In this document: in pieces, positions 34,253 through 46,493 of the stretch | Layout: the number at the start of each line of letters is the position of its first letter | Position numbering within the stretch: position 1 is the stretch's first letter | Source of the DNA: Arthrobotrys musiformis | Lineage: Eukaryota; Ascomycota; Orbiliomycetes; Orbiliales; Orbiliaceae | Length of the DNA stretch: 64,000 bases | NCBI GenBank assembly: GCA_036971715.1 | Contig: JAVHJL010000003.1 | Span: 1,550,001-1,614,000, forward strand | Direction: 5' to 3' | Program-made: the position numbers and the translations under genes | The notes under the pieces: generated by a model | Told to the model about the DNA's origin: nothing | The model's input: the letters and a program-made list of their open reading frames with translations, nothing else | Databases searched by the model: none

Positions 34253-35118
34253 ATGGGCCTCGTATCCGCTTCGACACAGATCCGAATAAGTAAGTCATGC
34301 ATATCATACATTAAAAACGTCTACCGCGCATACATATATATTTTTTATAGAAGTATTGGATATGTATGACATATGCAATGCACCCTGCGTGCTGACTTGG
34401 AAGCTCAGTCTCGGCCTTGCACCTGGCCATAGCTTACCACCTGATCTTCCAGCCAAAGTTGCTGGACCAGCAGGCTATTATCGTTCTCCTCGGCCGGGCG
34501 ATGGGAATTGTAGGTTCTTTCCACCCCTTTCCCCTTCCTTCTTTTTATTATTTCTTCCCGTGTACTGCATATACGTATATGTTGAGTGTGTCTGTTCTGA
34601 TTGTTGCATCTGCAGGACGAGGTGGTGTCATTCTCTTCAGCTGCTGTCCGACCAGTATCGTCGTTCCTCGGTCTCTTATTCGGCTTCATCGGGTTTAGTG
34701 ACCTTGTTGCTGCCGGTATTGATGGCATTCCCTTCTACATCCATTGGGGTGGTCAAGGTATATTTCCTCCTTCCCCTCTTCTTTATCTTCATCTTCATCT
34801 TTCACTGTATCGACGACATCTACCCAGATATCAAAACTGAATTTTACTAACAAAATACGATATAAAAATGCATGAATGAAAACAGCTCCCATTAGAGTTA
34901 CCTTTTTCTTCGCGGTCGCAGGTTTGACATATGTGTACGATGCGAGCCCCCAAGCCCAAAAGACGTTTCTTACCGTGGGATTATCAACGCTCAAGACCAA
35001 TTGGGTGTTTAGTTGGGCATTCGTTGAGATCATAGGCTGGTTTTCGATCTATTCTACCATTCGTGAAGAGAGACAGGCTATCTTCATCGAGAGGGAACAT
35101 GAGGCTCGGAACTCTTAA
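34253..35118 (+). CDS. ILM1: ILM1-family membrane protein
   Basis: A small multi-span membrane protein of the ILM1 (increased loss of mitochondrial DNA) family; the yeast member sits in the ER and its loss destabilises mitochondrial DNA, but the mechanism is not known. Model: join(34253..34289, 34409..34509, 34616..34757, 34886..35118), 170 residues, all junctions in phase (donors GTAAGT, GTAGGT, GTATAT). Four hydrophobic segments are seen: IISALHLAIAYHLIF, the helix before and after GRAMGI, VSSFLGLLFGFIGFSDLVAAG, and VTFFFAVAGLTYVY with WVFSWAFVEIIGWFSIY. FGFIGFSDLVA, APIRVTFFF and the end segment IYSTIREERQ are the family marks as I know them. The charged C-terminus (RQAIFIEREHEARNS) probably faces the cytosol. 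Confidence 0.85.
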
Positions 35119-36519
35119 CGATCTTCTCATGCACCTCCGAGCATCCTCTTTTAATACTTAATTGTATATTCATTCCAAAAAATGAACTGGCATACCTGCA
35201 ATTGCCTGTCACGCGACTCAAACAGAACGAAAAAAACGATTTTAGCCTCAAAGACATGACTACCACCATCGCCTTCGGCTTCAAAACCCCAGCTCAGGGG
35301 AAAGGGAAAAGCCGTGCTTCCGTGTGTTCCAGAATTATCTGTCCACCCCTCTCCCATACCACGTGACTTTGTTTTGATTGGTTGATTTCTGACGAATGCC
35401 TTCCCGCGAATGTGGGTCGAAACGGCCAAAGAGGGGATCGCCAGATTTCATGCCTGAACATGGGCCTGGTCAGGGAGAGAGTGGGAGAGAGAAATCGGGG
35501 AAATTAAACGATTTGTTTAAGGGGAGACCTGTCAAGCGCAAGCTTTGGCACCTTTTTTTTTCTTACTTGGTTTTTTGATATGCAAATTAATTGAAGTTCA
35601 ATTGATCTTTTTGAGAGTCTCGAGGACATCAATCGATATAACTAATTATCGATCTATCTATCTATCTACGACCTGCTATCGGTTGATTTGATATGATCCT
35701 GTCGACTCCCCGTCTACGTAAGCATCTATATTCTTTTTTTATATATATCCAAAGAGAGAGATCTGGGACAGGGCCCCGCATATACGACCCGTTCATGCGC
35801 CCCCCTCCTCTCTGTCTTCCTCTCTCTGCGGACTCCTGAAAATAATATACCTACAACAGTCCATACCTGATAACAGCCGAATTCTCTCGCTCATCGATGC
35901 CTCAATTATAGTAGAATACTGACATGTAATATATCCCCCCCAATATAGCCCTGCGCTAGCGTGTTGTTGTTTCCGACTGGTCTTCCTCTCGTTCTTCTTC
36001 TCTTCTTCTTCGACTGCTCTGTGCGCCCGTTTGGAATTGTCAAACCCTCCCGCCTTCACCCGCTGTCTGGAACCCTTTCTATAATTAATTCCGCCCTTCA
36101 TTGCCCGTACAGACAGAACGTCCACCCCCGCGTCGCCACCATTATATCCCCCGACTGCACCGACGACGACGACGGCTGTCCCTTCCCCTCGCTCATCTCG
36201 CTCCTTCTAGACCTGCCTCCGTCTATGTATAGTTCGGGCCTTACCTGCCGTCGTCGCTATTCTGGTCTCTTTCCGGTGCTCCGTCGCACGTTTCCTTCCA
36301 GTTCGAACCCGACGTTCCAAACAATCATCATCACCATCGTCGCCATTATCATCATCCGTATATAATACAACAATCCTTTCGACATACCAAAAAAAAAACA
36401 GAAATATAAAGATATAAACCCCTCTTATTCAACACCCTCTTCCTTCTCTTCGATATATACAGAGTATAATCAGTAAAACTGGCGAGCCGTTCGCTACTTA
36501 CCTCCAGGGACGACCGCTC
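35119..36519. other. Intergenic, 1.4 kb, upstream of KIN4-type kinase
   Basis: 3' flank of ILM1 and 5' region of the kinase gene. Pyrimidine-rich from about 35960 to 36360, as is common in fungal promoters and leaders. Frames in this part (35793-36365, both strands) lack family resemblance. Confidence 0.5.
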
Positions 36520-39500
36520 TTGGACGTCACCAACGTCCCTATGCAGGCAAAGTCGAGAAATGAACGGCAGACCCAGAAGACAAAGGTCAGAGCACCCGCC
36601 ACTACCACCGCCCACCCCATCGAGGCTAGTTCGGCCCGCAATACGCTATTGCATCATTCCCATCGCGTGCTTCTTTTTATTTCTAACATGGTATCAATCA
36701 TAACTGACAACTATCTCGTCTCTCCGAACAGCTAGCAGAGTCTTATAATGAACTCCTAACGTATGCGCAAATCTCTCCTTCTCTTCTTCCTCATCTCCGT
36801 CTGCATCTACGTATCCATGCAACGTCTGCAAACACCCCTTTTGAGCATCTTCTCAGCCCTGTCCAACACATTCCTCCCGTTTACACTCTCAAGATATATC
36901 GAAAATGCTAAGAATGCGCATCTGGATTATAATAGCGAATTCTCATCGCCCGAACTGAGACACGTAGGAAACTATACCCTCGGACGGTTGATTGGGAAAG
37001 GATCGTTTGGGAATGTATATCTAGCGACACACAAACTTACCAATGGTTCGAAGGTATGTTTCCCGCTTTTTCCTGATTTTCTCAGCCTCAGATCGATACC
37101 ATCGTCGTACATTACAATTTCTGACAAATCTCGGCTCCTTGGCGGGGTGTGGGTGGGATTTTATTTAGGTCGTTCTCAAATCTGCGCAGAAAAGCGACCC
37201 GAATCTTGCGAGAGAGATACATCACCACCGGCAGCTGATACACCCCCATATAGTCCGTTTATACGAAGTCGTTGTTACAGAGTCGCTGGTATGGATGGTA
37301 TTAGAGTATTGTCCGGGTGCAGAGTTGTACGACTATTTGATCAAAAATGGAAGATTGTCAACCGAGACAGCGCAGAAGATATTTGCGCAGTTGGTAGGCG
37401 CTGTAGCGTATGTGCATCAGAAGAATTGCGTGCATCGAGATTTGAAGCTGGAGAATATTATGCTAGATAGGCATGAGAATGTGGGTCTTCCTCCGGCGAT
37501 TCTCTAATGAGACAGTAGAATTAAGTGCTAACGAATGCACTTTACTGAAATACAGGTCAAGCTTTGCGATTTCGGTTTCACAAGAGAGTATGAGAGACTT
37601 CGGCCACTGCAGACGTTTTGTGGGACTGTGTGCTACTCGGCGCCTGAGATGGTCAAGGGAGAGAAATATCTTGGTCAAGGTTTGCTATCCCTACTTGAAT
37701 TGATGATGAGGGGGCCCAATTCAGCTGACCGATTTGGCTAGCTGTCGATGTTTGGTCGTTGGGTGTCATACTCTACGCCCTACTATGCGGTGAACTGCCG
37801 TTTGATGAGGACGATGAGACATCAACGAAGCTCAAGATATTGAACGATGAACCAAAATACCCGGAACATTTAGACGCAGGTGAGGATTATTAGTACCGGC
37901 CTTAAGTCATTTCAAGGAGCTTAAGCTGAAATTCGGGTGTTAGATGCTGTTGCTTTGATCAAGTCGCTCCTTTCGAAACGGCCCATATCACGACCGACAT
38001 TATTAGAAATTCTCACCCATCCATTCCTCATGCACTATGGTAATCAACAGAAGAACATCCTCGCCATGCAACAACCCGCTCTCTTCAGTACCAGGATAGA
38101 AAGGGAAACCCTGGACCGCATGAAATCTGCTGGAGTCCAGACCGAAGCTGTTGTGGAAAGCGTCCTTGCCCAAAAATGCGACAGTCTGGCTGGTTGGTGG
38201 AATCTACTCATAGAAAAAGAAATGCGCAAAGAAAAGCGACGTCAGAAGCGGCGAAGTGAGAGCCGGCGGGTTAGCGCGGGGAGCATGTTGGCTGCTGCTG
38301 TTGCTGCTGACTTTCTTAAGCCTCCGAAAGAAGAAGCCGAAGCTGAGTGGGCGAATATTAGTGTTAAGGCTTCTTCAACATCACGTAGGTCCCTTCGATG
38401 ACTCTTTTATTTTCCCTTTTGGCTCAGAGAAGTTTCTCCCGCGGGCTAACTTCCACGTTAGTCGATAATGATGAAAGCGGTTCAGCTAAAGCCCCTCCAG
38501 TGCCTGCAGGACCGACACAACAACCGCCGCATCCAAAAGATCGACACCCGTATAACAAACTGCAGCGGAATCCGTCGAATCAGAGCCAGATACAGATTAT
38601 GTCCTCGCCGGACCTAAACCGGGACCCTACTTTCCCGTCGTCGGCATCGACACGGCGGCCGAACCAACGGAAGATACACTTTTTGACTACGTTGGCCGCG
38701 TTGAAGCATTGGTTGTTTCATTCCACGAGGCGTGCGTCTGCTGCTAGTGATGCGAAATATCAGCCGAGATTGCAGAATGGGAATACCTCTCAATCGAACC
38801 TTAGCCAAGGGAGAGGCTTGCATAGTTCGCATCAAAGCGGGAGCGTTCGTACACGAGCGGGGAATGTGCTTGAGATGCTTAGAGAGAACGATCGACAGCG
38901 AGACGCTCGGTCCAGAGGGAGGGATACAGCGAGACAGGGAGGGCCATCGAGCCATGTTCCCCCGAGTTTGGTAACGGCGCAGCAGAGGAAACGGCAGTCG
39001 ATATCGCCATCGCCGTTGACTCCGCACTCGGCGCGGAGAATGTCGGGTCGTGGATTGGGAGGTAGGAAGTCGACGTCCTCGTCGCTATCTTCAGTACGAT
39101 CGTTTCACAAGTCGCATTCTAAAGCTTCTTCGATTGCATCCTCAAGTTCGGTCAACTCTGTTCAGCTGGCGTCGCCGAGGAGTCCCAGGGCGTCCGGCGT
39201 GAAAGTTGTGGCGACGACACCGAGGACGAATAGTTTCCCATCTAACGTACGACTTGTTCGACAGGGGACAGGGGTTGATGCATTCAACGAGACGGCCGTT
39301 TTTAATAAAGAGTCTGTTGCTTTCGCCAGGAGGAAGAAGACGGCGTTTAAAGGGCCGAATTTGAATTTGAGCCATGCGAGGAATTCATCACCTAGTGTTG
39401 CGCAGGGTAGACGGAGGCACTCGGCGAGCAAACGGGCGAGTACGAGTTCGGCAGGCGCGCAGGCTGATGCTATACAGGAGGAAGACGAGGACGAATGTGA

Positions 39501-39702
39501 AGTCGAAGAAGTTGCGGAGTTTTCACCAATCATAGGGGAGCATGAAGAAGTTGTGTTTATCAAAGAGGAGGGGAGCGATGTAGGGAATACGGATGGGGAT
39601 GGTCGGGATGATGTGAGTTTGAATCGGATTAGGAGTGATAGGAGTGACGTTCCGGATGTCGAAGAGCCCCGGGGAAGGAAGTTGGAGAAGGAGTTGGCGT
39701 AG
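36520..39702 (+). CDS. KIN4: KIN4-like serine/threonine kinase
   Basis: A CAMK-group kinase of the fungal Kin4/Frk1 type (spindle-position checkpoint in yeast). Well-supported exons: up to 37053, then 37169..37480, 37556..37679, 37742..37879, 37944..38384, 38462..39702, all in phase. Motifs: LIGKGSFGNVYLATHKLTNGSK, VVLKSAQ (ATP lysine), HHHRQLIHPHIVRLYEV, HRDLKLEN, CDFGF, the activation segment FCGTVCYSAPE, and DVWSLGVILYALLCGELPFD. A helical basic segment and a long Ser/Arg-rich disordered tail follow. The N-terminus is uncertain: splicing 36520..36690 and 36732..36760 to 36894 (or 36846) keeps the frame and gives about 871 residues; alternatively the ATG at 36763 opens the same kinase exon directly and would begin with a hydrophobic stretch that is unusual for this family. 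The upstream spliced form is preferred for its good donor and AACTGAC branch site. Confidence 0.85.
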
Positions 39703-41287
39703 GCGCGCGCGCTTCTTTGGTCTTTTTTGTTTCTTTCTAATACTGTTGTGGCGAAGGATACCCTACTTTACCCATATTGTACATCCGTTTTCGGGGAGAG
39801 GGTGCTCGAGCGACCTTTACGGAGTTTGAATTGGAAGTTTCTATAACAAAAAATGGGGGATTTTGGGTTTGATATAACATCCTCCTTCTGTTCATTTTTC
39901 ATTTTTCATTTTCTTTTCTTCCCTCATTGTTTATTAGCGAGACATTCGTTTTTTTCTTTCTTTCTTCTCTTCATTTCATTTCTGTCGGCATTGGGTATTC
40001 ATGAAGTTTTTTCCATTGTCGACGGGGAACTTATTTTTCTCCAGGCCCCTCCTCATTACGCATAGATTGTTTGCGACATTCGCTGCTTATACTTTATTAC
40101 TACATTTTTTCCTTTCTCATTTTTGCTTTCGACAGACGGGGCGCGACAGTATTTGCGGCTTAGTTCTGGTTTTTGGTTTTACACAGCCTTTCTCCTTTTC
40201 CCTTAAAATTTTCTTTATGTTGTAATGAGTATTTTCATAGGGTTTCCTTTTTTTCCTTCTTCGAATTCCTTCCGACTCCGAGGCCTTATACAGCTAAAGC
40301 CTTTCCCCTCGCGCCCCTGTTGATATACACTGATATATATAGCCAGCTGCTTCTCTTTTTAGTTTTTTTCCTCGTTTTTTTTTTTTTGGATACCCCGATC
40401 ACAATCACCTCTCTTTTTCTTACCAAAAAAATTGTCTGAAGTTTTAAGATTTACATTACAATATTATATTATACAATTTGATTTTGTTTTAAATATGTGT
40501 TCGTGTTATTGCTGTTTTGTTTTGTAAGGCTTTGGTTGGTAGGTATATATGTACCTGCGTAATAGAAAAGTAATGGACTCTTATGGGGGTTGGTTCGATG
40601 TTCGTATTGATTGTTTAGGTTTGAGTATTTATGCTTTATCTGTGAAACTGGGATGGGCGTATGAGTTCTATTCCTACTACGGGCCGTCAATTCTGATAGA
40701 ACGGAATGATGAGTGGAGAAGGAAGAGAGGGCGGAAGAATCCCGTAATGCATACTTAGATACGCCTATATGGATCCCCAAAAAAATTCAAAGGCTTGTAA
40801 GCTTAAGCCTACAAGGTAGATTTCTAGGGTTGTTGGTAGGCCATCTTATCGATCTAGCAAGCAAAACGGGCGTGAGGTTGTTCAGCGTATACTGGTCTCG
40901 TACCTAGCCTCCCATAGGTGCCTATGGATATACTCGCTTCGATAAATAGTCAAGTTTACGATGGGCCTACAAGGCTAGTTACCCGCGGTACCTGTAATCT
41001 TCCAACGTGGGCTCGTTGTGTATCTTGAGAATGAATTCAGCCCCGCAAACGCCCGGTAAAATATAAATACATAATGAGTAGTGTTTCTTTTAGTATCATA
41101 CAATTAAGGGTTCTTGTTCCTGACAAGACTGGGGTAGCCTTCACAAAATGAATCCTGTTGGCTGAATTGCACCCACTCCGCGCTGAATGTCCTAAATGGA
41201 GAAGATCAGACGGTGGTGACCTTCTCGTCCGGCCCGACGGGGATGTGTAGAAGATCCGGGAATAAAGATCCATCTTCAAAAGCCTCT
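39703..41287. other. Intergenic between convergent KIN4 and COX23 genes
   Basis: 1.6 kb. T-rich 3' flank of the kinase gene (39880-40440 is almost pyrimidine-only on the plus strand), then AT-rich sequence. The ten bases GCCTACAAGG occur near 40807 and again near 40971. No gene supported. Confidence 0.5.
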
Positions 41288-41686
41288 TCACTTCTCCCCA
41301 CTAGCGGCAGTACCAGCGGCCGCCGGGGAGGATGGGGTAGAGCTCTCTGGCGTCTCATCACTCGCCCCGAACCCCAGAGATCCCATAGCCTTCTTCCAAC
41401 GTTCTGATTTCCTTTCTTCAATCTACGGTTCGATATGTCAGCCTCATCTCGGATGTTTTGGAAGAACAAGCAAAAGAGCAATACCTACCCATTTCTTTTT
41501 GCAATCCCTATAGGCTTGAAAGTAATCCGTACACATATCTCGATCACCCAGGTTTCTTCTCAGGCATTTGAGCGACCTGTTCGCAGCGTCCTGACAGGGA
41601 TCGTAGAATTTCGAGGTCTCTTTGGAGTCGAATTGACGTTTTGTATCCTCGTCGGTTGGATTTTCGCGGAATTGGATATCTGGCAT
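41288..41686 (-). CDS. COX23: Cytochrome c oxidase assembly factor COX23 (twin CX9C)
   Basis: A mitochondrial intermembrane-space protein imported by the Mia40 disulphide relay and needed for assembly of cytochrome c oxidase. Model: complement(join(41288..41422, 41489..41686)), 110 residues, intron with GTAGGT donor, phase 0. The CHCH fold is clear: C31-x9-C41 and C52-x9-C62, within FYDPCQDAANRSLKC and CTDYFQAYRDCKKKW, the COX23 signature rather than COX17 or COX19. The second exon continues with a charged helix (IEERKSERWKKAMGSLGFG) and an Ala/Ser/Pro tail. The length is ordinary for the family. The gene is transcribed away from NAA25. Confidence 0.92.
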
Positions 41687-42256
41687 CTTGCTTTCTCTCT
41701 CTTTCTTCTCTATTATATTTGATAATACACATGCATATGCAATGTTAAGGAACCTTCTGATTTCCCGGCTCGGACCAGTGGGTAATGAGGTTTTTGGATG
41801 TGTGAATTAGCCGCGATAGCCGCGGCGGTGGTGTGTGTTTTTTTCTCTTCCGGTTGTTATTGTGGCTTGATATATGGTTACTTTGTGGCTTTTTAACTTC
41901 TTCATTCTCTTCTTCTTTTGACAACAAAAACCTGCATTTTACCCTCCACCACAGAAACGAAGATAGGTGGTGGCGAGCCAGTGCTGCCTACTGCACTACG
42001 ATCCTGATATTCCGGCGGACGGTATTGATACTTCATTGGCTCTGTTCATTGAAGGGCGGCGGGTATTCGACTGTTTTAGGGTGGAATTGGACGTGTACAC
42101 CGCTACCACCCCACCAGAACTAACGTATCACGACAACTTTTACCTGACTTGGTTTTTTTCTTCGTCCAATTTCACCATAAGGAGAATACCCTTTTTTAAA
42201 TTCAGCCCTACTTTCTTCTTGGAGTCGCAAATGCGATAAAAAAGAACCCGAAAAAA
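41687..42256. promoter_or_regulatory. Divergent promoter region of COX23 and NAA25
   Basis: 570 bases separate the two start codons, so both promoters must lie here. Short T-rich stretches are present; I cannot point to a specific binding site. An A-rich run directly precedes the NAA25 start. Confidence 0.5.
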
Positions 42257-45200
42257 ATGAGTACACCATTCGATCGCAAGAACCAGCAAGTATGGGATAC
42301 GTTGAATGCACCCGGTGGGGGTGCAAAGCAGGCGCTGCAATTGATCGCGCGAAGGCTAAAGAAGGGTGAAAAGGGCGATTATTTGACGGTATGTTGCCTC
42401 TAAGTTTTAAGAGATATTAGCAATTGGACCTAGGCATCCCACGCAGACATGCTTCATGCAAGAATTAAAACTAGATTGGTCTTGTATCGATGTCGCTTTG
42501 CCCAGAGTTAGACCAAGGGATATCAAAAGAGGTCCAATTTTATTCTAAAGTCCTAGGCTGACGGTTGATAAATTTCTAGGCAATGAGAGCATTCATCCTA
42601 TCCCACCTCCCCACCGCGGGTCTACCCCTCCAAGCATCCCCGCTAACCGAATCCCTCCACCTCCTGAACTCCCTTGCATTCCGAACCCCGCCTCCCAAGG
42701 ACACCGACACGATCCGTCTGATAGAAATGACATACATCTACCTCGGCAAGAAGGAAGAGATTGGGAAATTCCATGAGCATTTGTATAAAGCCAGGATAGC
42801 TACACCAGGGAGAACAAAGAGTATTGATGAAGTTGGGTTAAAAGAATGGTATAGTGGATGTATGAGAGCGTGCGACTGGACAGGCATGCAGAAGGCTGCT
42901 ATGGCTCTGCAGAAGGGGGTGATGGGAAATCGCGGGTATTACTTTTGGGCTGTCGCCGCATGCTTTATTATGGTCGTATGTTACATATTCTGTCTTCGTG
43001 ACGAGATTGGTTGGGGAGAGGGTTTGGTTAGCTGATCGAGAGATATCACAAGGTAGCCTGCGATGACGATCAGCGATCGAGTGTGGGGTTATTTGGTATG
43101 CTTGCTTCCCGCATGATATCGAAAGCTGCAAGCGAGATCCCGGAAGGGAAGGAATCCGGGCCAATCCGATCGATTCGGACAGCTGCAGAACTACAGCTAT
43201 TCTACGACATTCTCAGCTTCACGAAGGTTGATGATTCAGAGCTTGCCAAGTATCTGGAGAGCAAAACCACAGGGTTCAACAGTCGCCTTGGCTCGGATAG
43301 CTACTGGGAGTTCTGGTGGATGCTGGTTGAGACCAAATTGCGACTGAAGGAATTCAAGGATGTGAACGAACATTGTCAGAGCGTCCTGTCAACCGGGAGC
43401 GTAGCCACCAAAGACGGATCGGACGGGACGGATCTAGAACAGCCAAAAGTCAGCAGAGTCTGGAAAGATGACTGGAAAGTATGGGCCGCATATGTTGCAT
43501 CTGCAGTTGAGATCGGAGCGAAGGACCCAGAGGACCCGCAGTTCACCAAAGCGGCGGCGCTACTTGCGGGAAAGCTAAAAGATGGGGCAGAAGAGCGCCC
43601 CTCTCGAAATGCACTACTAGCTACCGTCGAGTTTGCATCGCTGTGCCGTCCTCATTCCAACTTGACCTGCAAGGAAGACGTGTCAGCGCTCCCTGCGGTA
43701 TGTTTTACATTTTTCGAAAAACAAGGCGGCACAAGTTCTTGCTACGACGACTTGAGACCTTATGTGGCCCAATTGAATACGGATGAGCGGAAGGAGCTGT
43801 TAGAAAAAATGACGGTTCACTGCAAGAACAAGGATATAGCTTCATCTGAATTGTCAACCAAGGAGTTGACCAATGCAGTCCGCGAGTGGGTCACCCTCTT
43901 GAAATTCCGTTTCTGGATTGAGATCGACGATCAGGAACGGCTGCCGGTCACGGAAGGATTAAACGACTTCGTCCGAGAATGCTTGGCTGTCTACAACGTC
44001 TCACTCAAAGTCGATATAGGCCTCCTTGTTACTGACATGCGGATCGGTGACGAGCTGTTACTATTGGTCGCCAAGGCACTCATGTGCAAATACGCTGCAT
44101 CTCGTATGCAAGACCCCCTTCCGGTGAAGGTCGCAATCATAATCCTTGAACACCTTCTCACAAAGTCGAAACATAACTTTACGGCACTACTTTTGCTAGT
44201 CCGATTGTACATGATCATTGGCGCCCCATCTTGTGCAACCATCGAATATCAACGACTAAGCATCAAGCAGATCCAAAATGACTCTCTATCGCACCATGCT
44301 CTGACAAGGCTGTCTACCCTCCTTCCATTCTCCGTATCTTCTGCATCTAAACTGCTGCATCCTACGGATATGGCTGATGTGGGCATGCATGTCCCACACA
44401 ACCCCACAGATAGCTTGGAAATGTACGATATCTCACTCAGGTTGTATAAAAACGCAAACCGCACCAACCCGGAAATGATCAGCCTAGCGTTTAAGAACGG
44501 GGCATATGGACAAATCAAGGACATGGTGCTGTTCGAGAAGAGGGTATCATCTAGTATCTCAGCTTGCCAATTTGAGATCGAACGGAGACGGGTGCAAAGG
44601 TTCCGGGGTATGGTCGTGACGGAAGGGTCGACGACGGCCGCCGGTGCTTTGTGGGATAGAGCTCTGAATATTAAGACGTCTGATAACCGGACGTTTGATT
44701 TGTTCGGGGAAGACGGCTGGCATACAGGCTGTGACATGGGACCCCGTGTCGGAGGCCAATGGGTTCAGGCATTCCTGTTGACTGAACATATCGTGGCTAC
44801 TTTGGTTGCACAATCGCAGGCATCTTCCACAGCAGACGCTGCGAAGGCGTCATCAGTGGCCTCCGGGTCGAAGACCAATGGGGGTGGTTCAGAGACGGAA
44901 CACATGCCGTATTCCCACCGCCTCCGTGGAATCCTTGATGGTGGAGTTGAGGGCGTCAAGGAATTTACGAAGATTGAGAGACAGGTCTTAGATATCGTCT
45001 GTTTGATGGGTGATATTCAGGTGGAAAGCGAGGGTGGTTCCAAATCGAGCGGGAAGGTTAAATTGCTGTTGACTGAGATCTCGAGCAAGTTTCAAGCCCT
45101 AAGGGGTAGCTTGCAGCCACCATCGAAAGGCAATCATGGAGATGTGTCCTCTGCCGTCGGTGGTATGTCTCAGCTATCACTTGATGATAGCCAGGATATG

Positions 45201-45716
45201 ACGCTTTGGTATAGCTTACATCAGGCTTACATGGTTTTGGAGGTAAGGGACTTTCTTGCATACATGATATCCCTATTTTTTGATTTCATTTTCGATTTCA
45301 CTTTTTTTTAGCTACGGATATGTTCGGTCTGCTAACGATTACCTAACTATCGCAATTTTTTGCCATCCTAGATCTGCAAGTACATTTTGATACTATGTGA
45401 ATACGTGGAGAAATCTCCAGTGGTTAAGGCGTTGAAGCCACAAATTCCTAAGTCTCAAATCACGGAGATCAGGAACTTGATTGGTTCGTCATGGAAGGCT
45501 GTGGTACAGATGGCAAAGGAGCAGGCAAAATATTCGGTCCTAGTGACCGAAAATGATATAGACGCCGTTTTGAGCTGTAGAGGGCTTGATATGGCGTCTG
45601 TGGCGGAATTTGTAAAGGGCACTATAGGGAGGGGAAAGGTTGAGAGCTATATGGACAAGATTGCTGGAAGCAGGTCGACCACTTGGGCGGCGGTAGGTGG
45701 TGTCAAGGTTGGATAA
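42257..45716 (+). CDS. NAA25: NatB N-terminal acetyltransferase auxiliary subunit (Mdm20/Naa25)
   Basis: The non-catalytic subunit of NatB, which acetylates proteins starting Met-Asp, Met-Glu or Met-Asn and anchors the catalytic Naa20 to the ribosome; yeast mdm20 mutants have actin and mitochondrial inheritance defects. Model: join(42257..42388, 42580..42975, 43053..45242, 45372..45716), 1020 residues, every junction in phase 0 with GTATGT/GTAAGG donors. The protein is helical throughout. TPR-like parts are seen near the N-terminus (VWDTLNAPGGGAKQALQLIA, AMRAFILSHLPTAG, GLKEWYSGCMRACDW) and the Mdm20 domain follows with HNFTALLLLVRLYMIIGAPS, typical for the family. Length fits. The third exon reads through a possible GTATGT donor near 43700 in frame, so I treat it as coding. 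Confidence 0.87.
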
Positions 45717-46471
45717 TTTGCAAGTGCACATTCATTACATTTGAGTTGGTTGCCTGCGAACCGTGTGTTCTTTTTTGGGTGTGATGGTTGTTGAGTGAGT
45801 GGGAGGCTTGAAGGAAGGTTTAGTCGAGGTCGGCGGGAGGAAGGCCCATGCTCAAATGGCGATCTAGAGGCCCATTTTTTTGACATCCCCTTCCAACGGC
45901 TGGGAAGGGCGTTAAAGCGAGGGGCCGGCGGGCTCTAACCAACGATTCTCTTTTTTTTTTTTTTTTCCTTCTCAGCCCAGCTTGACATCGTCACAATCAA
46001 CCTGCATCACATATTGCATTTGGCGATCATGCCCTTCGCATTTGTTACTGCCCACAATCACACACTTTTTTGATCAACATGATTCAGTTTTGATGTTTAT
46101 GCTGCTTCCTGCGGCTGTCTGGAAAACAATTAACCCTGTACATTCTACACCAGCTGCATCTGGCCAATCGTCTTCAAGCGCCTTCCACCCGGAAAGATCA
46201 TTCTATTCCGTACCCAAAATCCGTAGCCTCCCCACTAAATACCCCCTCCTCAATACAAACTTGTGTTGTGTTCTCTTCGGTTTCTTTAGATTTGTTTTAG
46301 CCGGGAAGGAAAAGGAAAACTCGGCGACGGCGAGTTCCGAGATCTTGGAGGCTTGATCGATTCTCCCGTGAAAAGGGAAGGGAAAAGAAAAATCTTCCTG
46401 GTACTCGGGTCCGGGTTTCGTTTACTACCTATAGTGTTTCTGTACTATTGCACATACTCAGACGAACAATT

Positions 46472-46493
46472 CTTTTTTTTTTTTTTTTTTTTT
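46472..46493 (+). repeat. Poly(T) tract
   Basis: About 22 consecutive T on the plus strand within the gene-free stretch downstream of NAA25. Confidence 0.8.
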
